From Lates calcarifer (lineage: Eukaryota > Chordata > Actinopteri > Centropomidae), in contig NC_066845.1 of assembly GCF_001640805.2 (NCBI RefSeq), forward strand, positions 23,128,307 to 23,192,306: a stretch of 64,000 bases of DNA, in the 5' to 3' direction. A program made the translations under genes and the position numbers. Below are positions 52,101 to 58,055 of the stretch, piece after piece. Position 1 is the first letter of the stretch, and each line of letters starts with the position of its first letter. The notes beneath the pieces were generated by a model. The model was not told the DNA's origin and ran no database searches. It was given only the letters and a program-made list of their open reading frames with translations.

Positions 52101-54272
52101 TTCTTCATCCGGACCCACTTTGAGTATGAGAAGGAGACTCCTCAGAGCTTGGCCTTCAGCCGGGGGGACATCTTCAAGGTGGTGGACACCCTGTATGATG
52201 GCAAGCTTGGCAACTGGCTGGCAATCCGTGTTGGCAAGGAGAAGCAGCTGCTGGAGAAGGGAATCATCCCCAACAAGAGCAGGTAGGGCCATCAGCTTGA
52301 CCTCTCTAGATATGTGACTATATGTTGCAGTGACACAGACCACAACAACTGTGATTGGTCTGCTTGGTCGGCTCATACCAGCTCATATGTGTCTGTCAGC
52401 TGGACAAGCACAGGAACGTCTGTCTCAGTCAGTTGATTGGTCAAAGACACCATCTTCTCCAGCGTCTTCTCTCTTTTGTGCCTCAAAGTAAATTCAGTAA
52501 AAGCAACTGTTGTTCAACATTTATTAGCTCTACCTCCAACATTAAGTACATGAAGAAACTCAGCACAGTGGCACAGAATCTCCACTGTCCACTACCTGGT
52601 ATAACTGCAGAGCGTCACAGATACACCAGTGCAGTGCAGTATAAATACACATAATGGTGTAGGCCACTTGCATAGGCTACAGCGTGGCCTCTGTGTTGAT
52701 CCTGTGCAGAGGTGTAAACCAAGCTTTAACCATACCATGATCACCATTTCCTTAGCCCCAGAGCCAAGGACTATTATTACAGGCTGATGCCTTGCAAAAA
52801 TCACAGCGAGTCTTCCTCTAAAACACGTGTACTCAGATTTATTCAGTATGAATTTCAGGTGAGGTCAGAGGTGGACAACAGTGCCAGTAAAATTCACTAA
52901 CATAGCATCAATCATTCAAAACCTACTGTTACTAAAACTATGCACATTCAACAAGGTAGCATCCAAGACGAATCAAGGTGTTCACTGGAGAAGCAACTGA
53001 TGTAACAGTTCACAGGGTCAGTGCTGGACTGCCTGTGGGTGACTGCATATTTATTTAATTCTTACATTTTTCTTTTTTAAGTTTTTAATCATTTTCTTTA
53101 CAGACTTTGACAACATCTTGTTGCTACTTTTACAAATAACATTCACACTTGAACATCATGGAAAAACACATTTATTTTTATGCCAGATGGAATATTTCAG
53201 GTGCTTCCTAACTACTAATCCTGTTTCTATACAGATCAGTGCTGCTATGTGATAATGTGACTCTTCAATTTAAACTCCAAGTTCAGCTGCTTACTACCCA
53301 GTGTGCAGTTAGTCAGTCTTCTACTAAGAGTTACAGCCTAGAGCAATGCAAGGTCACCATGACACCACACAGTGTCACTGCTTCGTGACTGGGACTCAAA
53401 CATAGGGCTGCAGCCATTATGTCTTACTCCCGTCAGCTGTATGTCAAGCATGTTTGAATGGCACCCCTATTGATTAAATACCAACAAACTAAATAGAATA
53501 GAAGGTCACTATGCAGTGTTTAGATCCCAAATGTATTTTAGTATATAATTATTCTAAAATACTAAGTGTTTGTATGTATAATACTGTTAAAGACTGGAAA
53601 ACACAATTGAGGAATATGCTATGAACAGTGTTCCTCTTGTCCTCTGAGTCTCTCATTAATGAGCCCTCTGTCAAGAAGAAAAAAAAAAACGGAGAAAGAT
53701 GCACAACACCACTGCACTCCAGTGACATGGTCTTTGGGTGGTGCATGTGAGCTCTGTGTTTTTTCCTTCCCAGTTAGTAGGAAAGACACCTGGTGTTGGA
53801 TGACTGAGGGTGATAGTCACATGATTATAGTTTCACTGAAATAAAATTAAACAGCACTTTCTTCTCTCAATGTTAACAGTTGAAGCGAGCTCTGTGCTCC
53901 CATTGGGCAACATCACTGAACATGCCATAGATGTTTTCAGACTAGAGAAAGCAGAATGTGAGTCTTTTTTTTGCTTGAGGCTTATATGACTTGTGGTGCA
54001 CTGTGAACCAATATTTGATAATGACTTGATTAGTGACAGGTGTATTTGTCATCCCTATCAGAGCGGAACAGATGGCCAGTGTCCAGAGCTCCCATAAAGC
54101 AGCTGTGGGCGATCGAGCTGACTTCTGGCGGTTGCGAGGCCAGCGTTCTGTGAAGAGGAAGGACCTGAGGAAGAGCAGAGAAAACCTGAGCAGTCAGACC
54201 CTGGCCACTCGCTTTCCAGCGTACGAACGAGTGGTGCTCCGAGAGGGTGGGTGAAATACCTCATTTTGACTG

Positions 54273-54331
<59 letters not shown>

Positions 54332-57300
54332 GTCTGTCTGTCTGTCTAATGTCTATTTTAAGAGTGTAGACACACTCTGGAGGCTGTGTCGCAGTCCATG
54401 AGATTTGAGGCGGCTTTTCAAACTCTTTTTTGTCTAGGGTCTGCTGTCTGTAAAGGGATGTTCCTTTAAGACCATCTGGAGCACAGAGTTATATGATAAT
54501 ATGCATTGATGAACCAACTGCTCTGGTCCGGGAAGACAAGTTTATTTATAAGTTGCCATTCAGACACAAGGCAATTCAAAGTGCTTCAGAGAGATGTAGA
54601 AATACATTAAACAACACGTTAAAAAACATTAAAATTGCACTTAAAAGACAATGAAAACAGAAAAAAGCAAAAACAAATAAATACTTAAAGATTAAAAATG
54701 TGTTACATATGTAATTTACTGGTTAGCTACAGCAACAATAATGTTTTAGACCCTGATTTGAATGAGCTAACAGTTTTAGCAGACCTTAGAATTTCAGGAA
54801 GCTTGTTCCACAGATGGGGGAGCATAGAAACTAAAAGCTCAGATGACCTGAGGGGGTCTGGATACTTCGTAACGTACTAGTAAATCAGAGATGTATTAAG
54901 GTCCACCAAGACCATTTAGTGCTTTATAGACAAGTAATCAGAATTAACATCTATCCTCTGACATACAGGAAGCCAGTGTAGCTGTAGAGTCTGATCTGTG
55001 ATGTATGTGAGCATTTCGGAAATCTCAAGGAGAACTGGAGACAGTGTGTTGGGGGATATGCTGGAACAAATATGGTCCAAGGCAGCTGCACCTTGCAGCT
55101 TCAAAGACCTAAAGGGTCTCCTGCTAATGTCCTGGTGCCAGATCTCAGGTACCTTAAGTGATCTTGTAGGGTCCATGCCTCCATGTGTTGGAGATATTGA
55201 AAAACTGAAGCATGTCTTTCTCATATATTATATAAAATAAAGGATGGTAAATGATTTTCAAGGGTACTCAAAAATGGCCTTTTATAGGGAAGTGAATAGA
55301 CATTTTCTGAAGAAATTTTTGACATAGCCACAAACAAGTTTTAAAGAAGAGTCACAGCCATAACCTTATACTTTTAAATGTATGGAATGGAAATGTTCTG
55401 ATATTTTTTCTCTTGATTTATACAATTTAGAAATCAGATTGCTCTGCATGTTTGCATATGTTAGTTATCTAATTGTAACTTTTTTAGTTCCTCAGATATG
55501 GATGCTTTAAGACTTATGATATATTGGCAGGTATATTGTATTGCCAAATATGTTGGCCTATAAGTAACAAGAAATGTCAGTACATAGAAGAACTGTAAGG
55601 TAAGTTTTAGGTCATTTAGAAACTCCCTCAGCCATCGAAATCTAGTGTTGGTCATGTTCTGTTTAAAACCACTTGAGTTTGCCAAAAATATAGAAATGTT
55701 ATGATCTGTGAGCAGTATTGTAATCAGCAGTTTGTGATTGCAGCTGGTTTCCGTCGTCCTGTGGTTCTGTTCGGCCCCATCGCTGACGCTGCTAATGAGA
55801 GACTGGCCTCTGAGATGCCCAACCTGTTTGTCATTGCCAGTGAGTCTCTACAGGTTTCTGTCTGCCTATGTGTTTGTGTGGGGAAGTCTTCCTTCCTATG
55901 TGAACACCTGCCCAAGTATTGTGTGTACATGACTCTTGCATTATTTTACGTATTCTTATGTTAGAAACTGAACCAAAAGATGCTGGCTCTGAGAAGTCCT
56001 CTGGTGTGGTTCGTCTGAACACCATCCGACAAATCATTGAGCAGGTACTCAACACACACACGTACACATGCAGACAGACACACATATCATGCCAGTGTTG
56101 GCCAGCCTACATTAGTTACCATAAAATGCAGAATTGATTCTAGAATTCTTCTAATTATCTATAAAGCTCTGCATGGGTTTGCTCCACTTTATATTTCTGA
56201 ATTACTGTGTCCTCTGGCCACAGTGAGATCAGTGAGGTCTACTGACAAATGCTTTTGGACTGTCCCAAACTCTAGGCTTAAAACCAAAGGTGACTGTGCA
56301 TTTGCAGTTGTGGCCCTAAACCTGTGGTCTTCCCCAGTTAAAAAAATGCTGGGTCAGTCAAATATTTAAAAAGCTGTTATATGTTATAAGCACCAGATCC
56401 CAGCAAATGCATTATGAAAAGAAAGTAATTCCTGTGAGGAAAAAGTGAATCTGAACATCACTGTAAAAGGTGCTGATGTGGTTAAAGAACCAACAACAAA
56501 GAATTTTATTGTAGCGTAAAGGGTGCCTCATCCCCTGATCTGAGGACAGCATCTCTTACAAAACAACATTTAATTTGCTACTCCTGTAAAAAGCAAAACA
56601 AAACAAAAAAAAAAACACCTATTCAGTCAGGCTGGTGATGTTTGATCTTCAGTAGTGTTGGGTTTATGGGAAAAGTGGGCCCTACTAAAGGCCCACTAAA
56701 AACAGAAATAAGATTGTTTCAAAAAAGACCATTCCTGTTAAGCTAAATTAATCGAAGGTTGTGGTTATGTTCCACAGCTGGATCTTCAGTAATCTGTGTT
56801 ACTGAAAATGTACCTGTGATTTTAAATGAGATTCTCCTGCTTATTTCACACCAGCCTTCAGGTTGTCTATCCATCCATCTATCCCATTCTCAATTTCCCA
56901 GTTCCAATTCATATACTAATTATGGTCAAATTTCATGTGTCAGTGTCTAATAGGATGCAATGGTGATGTGAAGACATGTTATATCCAAAAGGTCAAAGGT
57001 CAACTTCACATTGACATCATAATGTTCTGCAAAAACACTTTCCTGGCCATAATCAGCATAACTTAGGAACAGAAGGGGACATTGTGACCATATTTCACAG
57101 TTGGTCAGATAGTGAATCAGTTACACTAATCTTGTCTTGTTTTGTGATTGTAATGTTAAAATGTAAATGTAAAATATATGCATTTTTGTTTTGTTTGTTT
57201 TCTGTATTCTTTGTGATGTTGCAAATGGAGCTGCTGCGTCGTCATCATCATCATCTAAACCTCAAAGCATTTTTGTGCACTTTTCAACGACTGTTGATCG

Positions 57301-58004
57301 TATGATGTGTCCTTTATATGCTCTGATGAAGTCTTCATGCTGGTACATGTCAGCAGATTTGTCAGTTGTCCATTTAGCCATTAGTTGTAAATAAAATTAC
57401 CATAATTACAAAGACATAAAGTAACTCTTATATAAAACACAGTTGAGAATGAGGAGAACCTCTGCACTGTCAGCTGATCCACAGCTGGTCTGGTGAGACA
57501 AAGACTTCTATTAACTGTGTTCACCATTACCTCATGTCCCTGTTACTCACCCACACAGGACAAGCATGCCCTGCTGGATGTGACACCCAAGGCAGTGGAC
57601 ACCCTGAACTACACCCAGTGGTACCCCATTGTCATCTTCTTCAACCCAGACAGCAAGCACGGCATCAAGGCCATGAGACAGAGGATCATCCCCAGTTCCA
57701 ACCGCAGTGCCCGCAAACTCTATGAACAGGCCATCAAACTGAGGAAGACCTGCTCTCACTTATTCACTGGTACAGTCAACACATGCTCAGAGATTCAGTG
57801 CGTTCAAGTGCAATGTACAGTGGCGCTGTACAGTAGCAGTGTATTTGCTGTTATTTAACTGTGTATACTGAGGTTGGATGGTTTTCTCGTCCAGCCACCA
57901 TTGATCTGATCTCATCCAACGATGCCTGGTATGGCAGTGTGAAAGATTCCATCAGAGAGCAGCAGATGCAGGCTGTCTGGGTGTCTGATGGAAAGGTAAA
58001 CACA

Positions 58005-58055
<51 letters not shown>

